Shown piece by piece: positions 41,901 to 53,009 of a stretch of DNA of 64,000 nucleotides (position 1 is the first letter of the stretch; each line of letters begins with the position of its first letter). Source of the stretch: Thecaphora thlaspeos (Eukaryota > Basidiomycota > Ustilaginomycetes > Urocystidales > Glomosporiaceae). The translations under genes were made by a program, and so were the position numbers. A model generated the notes under the pieces. That model was not told the origin of the DNA. It did not search any database and saw only the letters and a list, made by a program, of their open reading frames with translations. Location: NCBI GenBank assembly GCA_900291925.1, contig UWYS01000008.1, positions 62,001 through 126,000 of the forward strand. Direction: 5' to 3'.

Positions 41901-44259
41901 GGAGACATGCCGGCGGCCGGCGTATTCTGGCCAGTCCCAGAGTAAGGCGTCATGCTGAGTTTCTTGCCGGACGTGTTACGGCGCCGGCGGCTGTCGGCAG
42001 CGTAGGGTTTGGCTCGATCTTTGCGCCGCTGCGCGCCGTCGCCGTTGGCCGCGTTGCCGTCGCCGCCATTAGGAGTCGTGGCGCCACTGGCGACCCCGTT
42101 GACAGGACTCCTTCCGTCGTCGCCGGGCGTCGTAGGGGCGCGCGGGCTCGCGCCGCTGACCTGCTTGACTACGCCATGAGGCTGGTGCTTCGCCTGCTGC
42201 GGCTGCTGCGATTGCTGCGCTGCTGCTGCTGCGGCGGCGGCGGCTTGGGATGAGATGCCCATTGACTTGTGATCGTCGGTGATCATAATGGGCGGCGTCG
42301 ACCCCGTCGCGACCAGCCTGCCTTGCCAGTCGCGCATCGTGAAGATGACGCAGAAGCCGACCTTTTCCTTGTGGTGCCGACAGTAACAGGTGATGCGGGT
42401 CGGCAAGACCGCCTCGCCTTCCTCGAAGTCGACATAATCGCCACAGTTGAAGAGGACGACGCGCTTCTTCTCCTCTTCCTCCATGCGCGCGGCCGCCTTC
42501 TCGCCCGCGTCGGGCGCCGACGGATCGATGCCGAGACTCTTCATCTCCTCGGCCGAGGGCTGCTGCAGTTCGACGGGCGCCTTGAGATCTTTCTTGCGGT
42601 GAGCCCGCTTCCGCTCGCGCTGCCGGCATCCCTTGCAGACGAACACGCGGTCGTGCGGCGGCGAAGCATTGACGACGGTGGCGTCGACAAAAAGCGTCTT
42701 CTCGGGTGGGACATCGGCGCACTGGTACTTTTTCGACTTTCGCTTGGTCCCGGTGAGCGGCGGCAGCTTGATGTGCGTGAAGGAGCCGACGCGATCCCAT
42801 GAGGGCTCGGCCCTGGAGCCGTCAGCGTGGGTCATCGGCTTGGGCTGGACCAGCTCGAGGCGCATGCGGATCTGGGTCTCGACACGCGACTTGGCGCCGT
42901 GCATGGGAACGCCGTGGACGTGAACCTGAAGGTCCTTGAGCTGCTCGCGCGGCGGTCGGATCACAGTGAAGGCTGAGTACCCGAGATCGGCGTCGAGGTT
43001 GTTGCTATGGACCGCCGTCTGGCAGCCGTACCGCTTCGCGCCGCCGGTGGCAGGCGTGTGCGATGTGGACGGGCCGGCTTCCGACTTTAACGTACTGGCA
43101 TCGCCGGACTGCCGCCACGGTGCGCTCTGCGAGCTGGAGAATTCTGTCGGTTCGGGCTTCAGCGCCTTTTGCTGCGCGGCGTCGTTCGAAGCCTGCTCCT
43201 GCGAGACTGATGTCTCTACAGCTGCCGACGCGGGCGGCTGGCCGTTGGCTGGGCCCGTGTGCGAACCGCTGTTGGAAGCAGTTGCGGATGGCGGACTGCG
43301 GGTGCGCAAAGTTTCAGTGCGCGGAGGGCAACAAAAGGAGGGTCAGGAAATAGGGCAACGAAGCGGGGGAAGTTGAGGTGGCTCGAGCCGATCGCAACTC
43401 ACCCGAAGCTCTCGGCCTGGATCAGCGACTCAAACATCGCCTCGTCGTTGTCGCTCGTCTCACCCATCCACGCGTTGCCGCCGTCGGAGTCATCTCCGCT
43501 ACCTGCAAAGTTGTGTTCGCTGCCGTAGGTCGAGGTCGAGGTCGAGGCAGCGGCAGGCTGCTGGCCGTTGCGATGGAAGGCGTGATAGATGCCCGTCTTG
43601 ACGTCGGAGCACGCCGGGCTACCGATAGAGGCAGCAGCGAGCGCAGCTGCCATCGAGTGACTGTTGAGCAACGCCTTCTGCTGGATGTTAGCAATCGTCT
43701 CGGGCGACTGAGCTGACAGGGGCGAAAAAGTGGCGGCTGACTCCATGTCCATCGAGATGTCTTCGTCCTGGCCCAGGCTCATTCCGCTGCTACTGAAGCT
43801 TGAGTCCCAGTCGCCAAAGTTTATCGAGTCAAAGGCGTTTTTGTCCGTGGCAAAGATGTCGGAGCCGGCGTGATCCTGGTCGTGGTCCTGGATGCCCTTG
43901 AAGAGGTTGCTTGGCGTCTCGTTCGTCCAGATGCTGGGCGAGAAGCCGCTCTCGGTGACCGAGACGGCGCCAAGACCGAAGGTGCCCTTTCCTGTCTGCC
44001 GTGTCGTCGTTTGGGACGATGGATGAGTCTGAAGGGAGGACAGCTGCTGCTGCTGCTGTTGCGGGCGGCCCGTCTGTCCGCTTGTTGCCACCTTGAACTG
44101 CTGCTGGTCGTCACCCGTAGACTCGCTGGAGGCGGGGCTGCTGGCGGTCGTCAAGCTGGGCGGTGACGTGTTCTGGCCGAAACCTTGTGAGTCGAAGTCG
44201 CTTCCAGAGGGGGCAACGGCGGGGACACGGGCGGAGGCGGCGAGGAAGCTCGACGTCAT
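38948..44259 (-). CDS. Mga2/Spt23-type membrane-anchored transcription regulator
   Basis: Predicted tail-anchored regulator like yeast Mga2/Spt23, which sense membrane lipid packing in the ER and, after ubiquitin-proteasome release, induce the fatty-acid desaturase gene. Exons 44259-43403 and 43295-38948 (1,734 aa), junction AESFG|PPSATAS. Order: acidic Ser/Gln-rich N-terminus; conserved block GYSAFTVIRPPREQLKDLQV, DRVFVCKGCRQRERKRAHRK and FNCGDYVDFEEGEAVLPTRI; Gln-rich linker; IPT/TIG domain (SKLIPGEGPTSGGIEVTVLG, ENFVEGISCIFGD); ankyrin repeats (GHTLLHLAIMMGFHRLVEFV, NGATALHFAALLGRVTITRL); acidic/Ser-rich linker; and one membrane segment near the end (MLVWFWIPVLLAVCVVLCF). Domain order and the terminal anchor match the family. 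The desaturase target is inferred. Confidence 0.88.
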
Positions 44260-44264
44260 TGCAT
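44256..44264 (-). promoter_or_regulatory. Minimal uORF (ATG CAA TGA) overlapping the Mga2-like start
   Basis: Reading the minus strand, ATG-CAA-TGA at 44264-44256 overlaps the main ATG (44259-44257) in the arrangement ATGCAATGACG. If the transcript includes it, ribosomes would terminate one base past the main start, a geometry that can allow leaky scanning or reinitiation. The transcript start is not known. Confidence 0.45.
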
Positions 44265-46421
44265 CCACAGGGAAGAATGGATGACGTTTGTCGCTCGCCG
44301 GCTGAAAGGCAGCCTTGTCCGCCCTGCAGACAGATGTGTGTGGAACGGCCTGCGCCGAAGGAAGTGGGACCAGACTAGATGGCCACGGGGTGGCGAGATA
44401 ACGATGCTCTCGTGGATCAGGCTGGCCGCGGTCAAGTCAGACAGGGGGCGATCAAGGTGGAGAGGGTCGATGGTCGAGGTGCTGCGGTGCCGGATTTGTG
44501 GGCACCTCTCAACTTCTGGGCAGAGCAACTGCGCGAGGGGTCGGCTTGGCGAATTGTGGATAGTCTCGTCTGTCGATCGGTTCGGGAGCGGAGCACAAAG
44601 ATTGACGCGGCAAGGTGATGCGGCGGGGTCGAGCAAGCGTTTCAAGGCGGCGACTGTCGAGGAGGTGTGGAGTAAGCGGCGCAAGAGACCTCTGCGAGCG
44701 TTGTGATACGCGGGTGGAGGGCGAGCGACTGCCAAGGCGCGTGAAGCTAAATGGATAAGCAGTGGTAGATGGTGCCGTCGAGAGGGAGCAGAGTATGTGC
44801 GCGTGACGAGGCCGTTGTGGATGAAAGGGACCGACGAACGTTGCGGCCGCTCCAAGGTGGTGGGATAAGGAGAGGGTGCTGTCGCGAGGTGGTGCTGAGG
44901 AAGGCAGCACGGGGCGATAGCGGTGGCGGCAGTGGTGGTGGATGATGGTGAGGGGCGGACGGGGTGAGGTGGGAGAAGGGGAAGGGGAAGGAGAGGATGA
45001 GGCCGTCGCCGAGGATGGTGGAGAGAGTGAGGGATGGGCAGAGGCGGGCCGCAGCGGTGCGGAGATGTCAGAGCGAGACGGCAGACCGCGAGACGGCAAG
45101 GGGAGGCGAGGGAGGGAGAGGCGGCGCAGCCACACGGGCCGAGGCTGCTCCTCCAACTGCGCAACAGCGCGGCGTCGTCGAGTCGCTCGCTGCCTCGCTG
45201 CGCCTGCGCCTGTCTGCGTGTATACCCTTGCTTTTTTTTCTTTTTTTCTCGCTCCCCTCACCCGCCTGGCCTGGCCTGAAGCTCTGTTTCCGCCCCTTTC
45301 GCCCAAGGGCGCGACAGCAGTTTGAAATAGATCTTAACTTGCCGAGGTTTGACGATAGTCTGCCGCCGAGTACAATGCGAGCTGTAAGTTAGTTAGACCG
45401 ACCGGGGGCCGACTTGAACAAAGGCGTGCGCGCGACCAAGCGCGACGTGGCAGCGCAGCAGGCTCGGCGCGGACGAAGGGCGTCTTCCCCTCCGTCAGTC
45501 AGCCGTCGCCGTCGTCGCCGTCGTTGCGGTACGATATACGGATATGCGCTGCCCCGACCAAGCAAGGCAGGCCAGGCTGAGGGACCTTCATGCGCGTCCG
45601 CCTTCGAAACTTTGGGGCGGAGCCGGGGCGCACGGTATCCTTTCCTTCCCGCCTTCCCGACGTCCGTTCCCGTTGGAACCCATGCGCAGCCGATGGAGCT
45701 CGATGCTGTATCCTTGCCCGCCCGCTCGATATCGATGTCTTCTCTAGTGGCAGTACACTGTATATCGTCGAGCACCACCGCCTTCCCCGGGACTGCGATG
45801 GAAACGTCACGGAGAGTGGGCGTCCAGACCAAGACCACTCACTATTTCGTCTAGTTAGCTTGCTTTCGTAGCTGCCAATAATGAGGAAGCAAGGAAGCAG
45901 CCATGCCATGACATGCCACGAAGGCCCCGCCGCCTCTCCAACGAAGGCCACAAAGGGCAGCGCAGAGGATCGCATAAAGGCGAACCGTGCCGTGCCGTCC
46001 CAAGTCAGCGCTCGGTGCATGGCACCGCAAACGAAACCACCGCTTGACGAGACCTTTGATCGCCTATGTACGCGGTCCGTCGGACGTGACAGATGTCGCA
46101 GCGCTGATGCGATAACACGGCATAGGAGTAACCTCGCAAGCCCGATCGTTGATTCTACTTACAAGCAGCGTGCCAAGGTAGCAAGATAGCAAAGTGAAGA
46201 GGGCGAGAGGGGATATACGCTCGAGTACGGGACGAGGTTTCCAGGAAAGGGCTGGAGGAGAACGGGACTCTACTTTTACAACACGATGAGGTGGGAATGG
46301 TAACGCGGGAGGGGCAGAGCGGAAAGGGGATACCAGGAATAACAGTGGTCGCGGCGTTGCGGGCAAGCGGGCGAGCGAGACGAACAGTAAGTGAGGAAAG
46401 GAGGTGACTCCAAACCGCCAC
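44265..46421. other. Long intergenic region upstream of the Mga2-like gene
   Basis: 2.16 kb between the Mga2-like start and the MCM5 stop (both on the minus strand). It should hold the Mga2-like promoter and a long leader. Purine/pyrimidine-biased stretches generate long ORFs on both strands (for example 44256-45164) with no family resemblance. A T-rich tract lies at about 45230-45250. Confidence 0.5.
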
Positions 46422-48849
46422 TCAGACGCCGGTCCGGGTGAGGGCCTTGCGCTGGTTCGAGAAGCGGATCACATCGCGCTTTTCGAGGATAAAGAGCGTC
46501 TTCTCGAGGGCGTGGTTGGTGTAGCCCTGGCCCTCGACAAATTCGTGCCTCAGCTTGGCGTAGCTGGTGCTCCAGCCGATCGGCAGTCTCCGCCTGATCT
46601 CGCGCTCAAGCTTCTGGCACTCTTCAGCCAGCTCGCCCCTCGTCATCCCCTCGACGTTGCCAGCCTGGACTGCGTCCATCGTCGAGAAGCGGAAAAGGCG
46701 GATCGCCTCGTCGACGTGCTCCTCCTTGACCGTTGTCTGGAGCGTAATCTTGGCGAGCGACTCCGACATCCGAATGATGGCCTCGAGCTGGCGGACCGTG
46801 ATGGGGATCGACGAGCGTTCGTCGTTGTCGCGCTCGACCTGGGCCACCTGCTTGCGCAGCGCGACAAAGTGCGACGAAAGCTTCTCGGCCGTCTCTGCCG
46901 AAAGGCGCGGGGCGCAGTGCGCCTTGCTAAAGGAGACGTAGCGCTTCATCTGGTCGATGTCAATCTCGCCCTGAACGACGCCCGCGTCGCTGGTGCGGTT
47001 CATGTGAATGTTCATGACGTGCTTGGCGATGGTCCGGTCGCGCTGTTCGTTGTGCTCGTCCTTGACGATAAAGATCATGTCGAAGCGGCTCAGCACCGTC
47101 GTCTGGAAGTCAATGTTCTCGCCGGGTGACTTCATGTCGTCGTAACGTCCAAAGACCGGGTTGGCGGCGGCTAGGACCGAGGTGCGCGAGTTGAGGATCG
47201 TCGTAATACCCGCCTTGGCGATCGAGATCGTCTGCTGCTCCATGGCCTCGTGGATGGCGACGCGGTCCTCGTCGCGCATCTTGTCGAACTCGTCGATGCA
47301 CACCACACCGCCGTCGGCCAGCACCATCGCGCCGCCCTCGAGGTAGAACTCTCTCTGTTACGCGCGCGGGCGGTAAGGGGTTTCACCGAGCAAAGGTGTC
47401 GCGGGCGAAGTCAGTCTCAATTCTACTACCGGCTGACCGACGCAACGCTCTGGCCCTCCTCCCGCGGCTGTTACTCACCGTTTGGGCGTCCCTCTGGACC
47501 GAGGCCGTCAAACCAGCGGCACTGCTTCCTTTCCCCGACGTGTAGACCGAGATGGGCGAGACCTTTTCGACAAACTTGAGGAGCTGCGATTTTGCGGTAC
47601 CGGGGTCGCCGAGCAGCAGGACGTTGATGTCGCCGCGCAGCCGCATTCCGTCCGGAAGGACCTTTTTCGAGCCGCCAAAGAGGAGGCAGGTGATGGCTTT
47701 CTTGATGTCGCCATTGCCGAAGATGCTCGGTGCGATGCTCGCCGAGAACTTTTCGTAGAGATCCGTTATTCTGGCCATCTTGGTGAACTCTTCCTCCTCC
47801 TCGGCGCTAAACATTCTTGCCATGCCGCGGCCAGCGGCACCCTCTGCGTCGATCTCGAGGCCGACGACGCGGAGGTAGGGGGTGCGGAGGGCGACAGCGC
47901 CGCCCTGCTTGCCCTTGGCGCCCTTGCTGCTGGTAAAGGTCGAGTAGACGCCGGTGGCGATGATGCGCGAGCCGGGGACAACCCTGCCGCAGAGGGCGCG
48001 GTCGACGGAGAGGAGCATGTGTCGCGGCAGCTCTCCGACGGGTACCATGTCGGGCGCCTCCTGGAGCTTGACCGTCTGGTTATCGACGAAGCGGCAGCGG
48101 TCGTGAATGATAACGTAGGGATCGGTCGAACACTGGGGGCCGCTTGAGTCGAGCTTGGGAGCGTCGCAGTAGCGTGGCAGGGTGAAGCCGCCGAAGCCAG
48201 ACGTTATGAGAAGGGCCTTTGTGGAGCGGCAATCGCGGCACATGATGTTGAGCTGCGTGGCGCGCGATGTGAGGGTGGTGGCGCCGATAACAATGCCGGG
48301 CACGCGAACGAGGTGCGAGATGCTGTCTGCATGAAGGTCGCGCATCCCGGTGAGGTTTGCGTGGGAGCGAAGCGTGACCTGGCAGTCGGGCGCCTCGGGG
48401 CGCTGCTGTCCGGGCGTGGTGACGGGGTAGAGGATGGCCCTGGCGGTGCGCTTGACGGCCGACTCGAACTGTGACCAAGGTGGGGAGGAGGGAAGAGGGG
48501 GGGGGGCAGATGAGCAACATAGTCCTGTCTCGCTTCACTTAGCGTACAGAGGGCCGCCGCAGTGCGCAATCACCAGTGGTAGGATGTCATCTGGCGTCTC
48601 TCGTAGAGCGTGTGCGAGGTTGTTGCTCCATAGCTGTATGTGTTCGAGCTGGACGTCGAGGAGGTGCTGTTTTGCGAGGAGGTTTGCGCGGAGGCGGTCG
48701 CGGTAGATGTAGTCGTTGCCTGTGCGGAAGCTCTGGACAAAGTTGAAGAGGGTCTGCTCTGTCTGTGCGGGGGCGTCGGGCGCCCTTGAGGCCTCGGAGC
48801 CCGCCAGTGCCTGGGCCGAATAGACGCGGCCAGAGTCGAAGCCGGACAT
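46422..48849 (-). CDS. MCM5: DNA replication licensing factor Mcm5
   Basis: Subunit of the MCM2-7 replicative helicase. Exons 48849-48574, 48468-47479 and 47354-46422, all phase 0, give 732 aa, the usual length. N-terminus [13 protein letters not shown], then [19 protein letters not shown] and [14 protein letters not shown]. The zinc-binding region has CRDC and later Cys residues (around residues 175-212). AAA+ core: [12 protein letters not shown] (Walker A, about residue 380), VCIDEFDKM (Walker B, about 441), sensor-1 region [14 protein letters not shown] and SRFDMIF (arginine finger, about 511). C-terminal winged-helix region: [20 protein letters not shown]. The junction [18 protein letters not shown] restores the conserved stretch before Walker B. 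Nothing unusual. Confidence 0.96.
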
Positions 48850-49616
48850 GGCGGTGGTGGTGGTGGTGGTGGTGGCGCGGACGGTGATGATGTAGCGGGT
48901 GGCGGGTGATGGGCAGCGGGAAGATGAACGTGTGCTGTGGAGTGGACCGGGGGGGAGTGAGATGCTGCGGGTGGCCGTGATATGCGGTGAACAGAGGGCG
49001 GGGTCGAGGATGATGGTGGAGAGGCCGCAGCGGTCGAGGCGGCGAGGTAGAGTTGAGTGTTGCGTTTCTTGCTCGTCTCCCCTTGCCGTGTCTGGTCGAG
49101 CGTCGCCTTTCTCTCTCGCTCTCCCCGCCCGTGGGCCACTCTACGCGACGCGTGCCGCTCTCGCGTCCCTCTCGGCTGCGCAAGAGGAAAAGCCTTTCGT
49201 GCGAGAAGGGGTTGGGTCAACGTTCGGTTATTCGGCTTCGAGCCCGGGCGGGCGGACCATGTCGTCCCCACTTCTTCCTTCCTGCATCCCTCTCTGGCTC
49301 GACGCCTTCGTCGGCCTTCTTCCTGCTACAGCCTCTGCCATCGACTGTATCGTGGGTGATCTGGTTTTTCACGCTGGACGTGAAACTACTAATTTACAAG
49401 CCCCGATAGCGAGAATACCTATGCGAAGGCGTACCAAGGGTGCGGGCTAAGCAACCGCTCGGCCCCGATACGATATGAGAGACTGGTGTGCGGAGGCTCG
49501 AGTGTTCGAGCAAGCAGTGAGCAGTGGGGGCAGCGGGAAGCTGCGCTAAGCTAGCGAGCAGGCGGCACGCTGGCGGGGGTCGTGTCGATACAAGGGTAAC
49601 GCAGGCAAGCGGCTGC
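48850..49616. other. MCM5 upstream region
   Basis: 767 bp upstream of MCM5 and downstream of the questin-oxidase-like gene (both minus strand). Begins with a GGT repeat at 48852-48872 just before the MCM5 start. No supported ORF. Confidence 0.55.
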
Positions 49617-52026
49617 TCAGCGTCCAATGTTGGCGTCCTCCGGTACGTCCGGATAGAAGCCGTTAAAGTCCCTGGAGATATGCGCAAAGGGTGGAGCAGC
49701 GTTCATCACAGCGGTCAGCAAGTCCGTGTATCCAAGGAGACTCAGCATCATCGCTCAGACGACGACGACGATGGCACTCACCAAGTGACGCGGTTGGGCC
49801 CGCTCTGCTGGTGGTAGAGCTGCCTCGCCGTCAGCAGGAACACGTCAAAGGTATCGTGTGGGCCTGGCACCTCTTCCCCGTCGCGGAAGAGGCCGGGCAG
49901 GGCGAGGGCGCAGGTGCTCTCGTTGTCGCCCTTCGGAAGCTTGGCAATGTGCTGAGAGTACAGGTAGAGCGCTCTAACCGCTTTGGGTAGGTGCTGTGTG
50001 CGAGGGCGGCAGAGGACCACATCAAAAGAAGTCAGAAAAAGGCGCTTTCCGGTACTGCAGTTCACGGCCACTAGGATCAACGCACCTCGTCCTCGTCGGC
50101 GCGAGCCATCTCAAAGATCTTGTCCCAGCCAACGGCCCTAGCGGTGTCGGACTCGGCTCGCCAGTGCTGGACGGTGAATGCGGGTCGGCCTCGCGCGATC
50201 CAAAAGTAGATGTAGTATCTTAGCAGACCTCGCAGGTAGACCAGCTGGCTCTCCTTGGCCAGCAGAGAGACCGTCATCTTGGTAAAGATATGTGCGTTGT
50301 TGGCGTGGACGCTGAGTGGACAGAGGTGGGCAGGTCAAAAGTTAGTCGACTTTCCTCAGCACAGGCTTCTGAGAAAAGTTGTAAAAGCCGAGTTGAGGGC
50401 TGACCCTCGACACTCACAAGAAGAAGTCGTGCCGGTAGTGCTTGCTCAGCTTCGGCACGGATCCGACCATCAGCACGGAGAACCAGGCCAGGTCGGCGAT
50501 GACGGCGTCCAGGTCAATGTCGCCGTCACCGGTGGCCGCCGCGGCGGTCAGCGACCAGCGATCGGCATAATTGTTGATCAGGCCGATCGCCTTGCCGTCA
50601 TTTTCAAAGGGCTCGTCGGGCAGGCCGCTGTCGTTCTGTATCAGCCAAAGCGCCTGCGAGGAGAGGCGATCGTCGTTGAGCATCTCCTTCATCAATGGAA
50701 CCAGCCGCTTGGTTGTGGAAGCAGCATCGACGCCGAGGCTTGGCTTTTCCCAGCCCGGCGGGAACAGGTGCAGGTGCTTGAGCCCCGTGCTGGTCGACAT
50801 GGCTAGGCCTGCGGCGAGGGTGGCAACGAGAGGCGATGTTCTTCAGCGCTTCCGCGTCGCGCTTCTCAACACGACGGAAAGAACGCCCCAGGGACTCACC
50901 TTCGGCCGCCGTGGGCAGCAGGTCGAACTCGACGCCGTAGCCAAAGTGAATCAGACCGTGAAGGACGCCGCCGCAGTAACGGGCCAGCATGTGCCTGCCG
51001 TCGCGGTTGGCCTCGTCTCCCAGGACGAACCTCTCCAGACACGGGCCGAGGCCGTCAGACTCAAGCTGGCTGCGGAAGAAGTAGAGGTATGACCAGTAGT
51101 ACCTCGGGTTGCCAAGGAAGCGCGTCCAGTTGTTCGCGTCGATCTTTTCGATCCGGCTCCGCTGGGCCGCGCCATTGTCTGCCGCCTCGCCTGCTTCTGC
51201 GCGGGCAGTTTCGAGGTAGTAAGGATCGTACTTGGATCGGTCGGCATACCTATAGCCCGGAGCGAGGGAGTGGGTGAGCTGGTGCTGGTAGTGGGCCTTG
51301 AGCTGCTCGGCAACGGCGCCTATCGAGAAGTCGGCGAGGATCTGGTGCGCTGCATGGTTGTGGAAGCCCTTTTCGTTGAAGAACTGGCCGGCGAGGGATT
51401 GGGGGAGCCGGCAGTGAATACAGGGACGATGCAAAGGTGAGCAAAGCCTACCCCTTGCGGTCACATGGTGAGCTCTCGCTGCCACCCGACGGACGCTTGT
51501 TGTCGACTCACGCAGTGGTGTGTCTGCCGGGTGGACATGCCGAGTAAGCAAGACGCTCAGCTATCGGTCAGCAGACGACACTCTGTCCCACGAAAAAGAG
51601 GGGTGGACGTGGGACGAAGCTCACCTCGTGGTTGTCCTTGAGGATCTTGGCGATTGTGCCTCGAGCCTCGCTCCTCTCGAAGCGATCAAAAACTTCGAGC
51701 TTAGAGGAGCCAGGCCTATACGTCTCAGCCGAGGAGGTTTCAGAGGTCCGGAGGGCGACCGACGATGTCGACATGGCTGCACGGCTACCAGCCCGTAATG
51801 AAGGGCGGCGATATGGTATGCCGAGGGAGGGCCGAGAGGCAACGCCGCGCGAGCAATAGCGACGGCTGTCACTGGTGATGGCCCCGATCGTGGTGGTGGC
51901 AGCCTGAATGGTGGCCTGGCGTGCAAGGATACGGGCCGTGATGGTCAAGGCAGGGGCGGGGTGGGTGAAGGGGATTGTGGTGATGGTGGAGCGGAGAGTG
52001 CCGAACCAGGACGGACGAGAACCCAT
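49617..52026 (-). CDS. Questin-oxidase-like (GedK/DUF4243) protein, seven exons
   Basis: Resembles questin oxidase, the enzyme that cleaves an anthraquinone ring in a Baeyer-Villiger-like step in geodin synthesis; many relatives have unknown substrates. Inferred exons: 52026-51625, 51523-51512, 51383-50900, 50808-50418, 50311-50086, 49993-49782, 49671-49617 (593 aa). Motifs: KDNHE|THHC|FFNEKGFHNHAAH (with a 12-nt exon), ILADFSIGAVAEQLKAHY, NWTRFLGNPRYYWSYLYFF, MLARYCGGVLHGLIHFGYGV, LAWFSVLMVGSVPKLSKHYR, FVHANNAHIFTK and the C-terminal WDFNGFYPDVPED. About 85 N-terminal residues are Ser/Thr/Arg-rich without acidic residues and could be a mitochondrial presequence; the core may instead start at MSTSSVALRTS. 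It stands alone, with no polyketide cluster around it. Confidence 0.82.
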
Positions 52027-53009
52027 CAGAGAGAGCGGCTGGCGGGCGCTGCTTAGTTGAGTGAGCGAGGGAGCGAGGCTGCTTGGACTTCACCGCCGAC
52101 TCGCAGAGCGGAACGTTCGTCGGATGAAGCGCGAGAGGGTTGGCGCGCACGGGGCGGCGGGAGAGGGGTAGCTAGCGATGGAGAGGGCGAGTTAGAGACG
52201 ATACAGGCGTCCCACGCTACGACCAGCGCGGGTGCGCTGGCCTCCGGCCTCGGCCTGGTCCGATGACCTCGGCGTCTTTTCCCCTCCACATCGCCGGCGC
52301 GGCTGCCGAAGCTTCCTCGCCCTCGGTGCTCGTCGGCCCTCTCCGAAGCCAATTCTTGAATCAAAACATGTACCCTCCCAGCCGTAGCTGCAGTCGTCAA
52401 GGAAGCTGCGGACGCCTCTCGACACCGAATGGCCTTCATTTATTAGGGTCGACAGTTGGCCGCGCACAAAGGCGACGAGTCCAGGATACCGACACTCCCT
52501 GTCAGACGCCGCCGAGGGCCAGGTTGCAAGACACCAGAGGGGCGGGGAGGCAGGCTCTCCGAGCCCGGCGAAAGAGCGGGCACGGCGAAGGGACGCCAAG
52601 GGCCGTTTTGTTCTATTTCTTATTTTCTTGCTCGAGCGCCTCCACAAACGGGCCCGGGCCTTCACCCTCGCTCAGACGACCCTCTTCTTCCCTTCCTTCT
52701 AACCATCACCTCTGCGTGGCTTGCCATCTTCATCCCTGTCGTTGCCCCATCTCTTCAGCATACACTTAACCAGACCATCTCAGATCGATAGGCCAAAGGA
52801 TGGCGCACGTACGGCTGGCCTAGAGCACTGCGACCAGCCAGCCAGCCAGTCAGTCAGCCCTGCTTCATCCTTACCTGCCGCTGTCTCTGTCTTGCCGCCA
52901 GCCGACATCTCGGTCCGGCTTCATCAACGCCTCTATCACGGCTGTCATCTGGGACCCTCGACTGCCGCGCATGCATCGCCTCTGACCCGCCTCACTCGTT
53001 GCCGCCGCG
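52027..53009. promoter_or_regulatory. Divergent promoter region, questin-oxidase-like / GCN2
   Basis: 983 bp between divergent genes. Contains CCAG/CAGT tandem bits at about 52831-52857 and pyrimidine-rich leader sequence before GCN2. Short ORFs only. Confidence 0.5.

Noticed and set aside
44256..45164. 302-codon minus-strand ORF upstream of the Mga2-like gene
   Set aside because: Ser/Pro/His-rich low-complexity frame in a C/T-rich leader, no motif; more likely 5' UTR or promoter.
49617..52026. Secondary-metabolite gene cluster around the questin-oxidase-like gene
   Set aside because: Neighbours are MCM5 and GCN2; no polyketide synthase, tailoring enzyme or pathway transporter is nearby.
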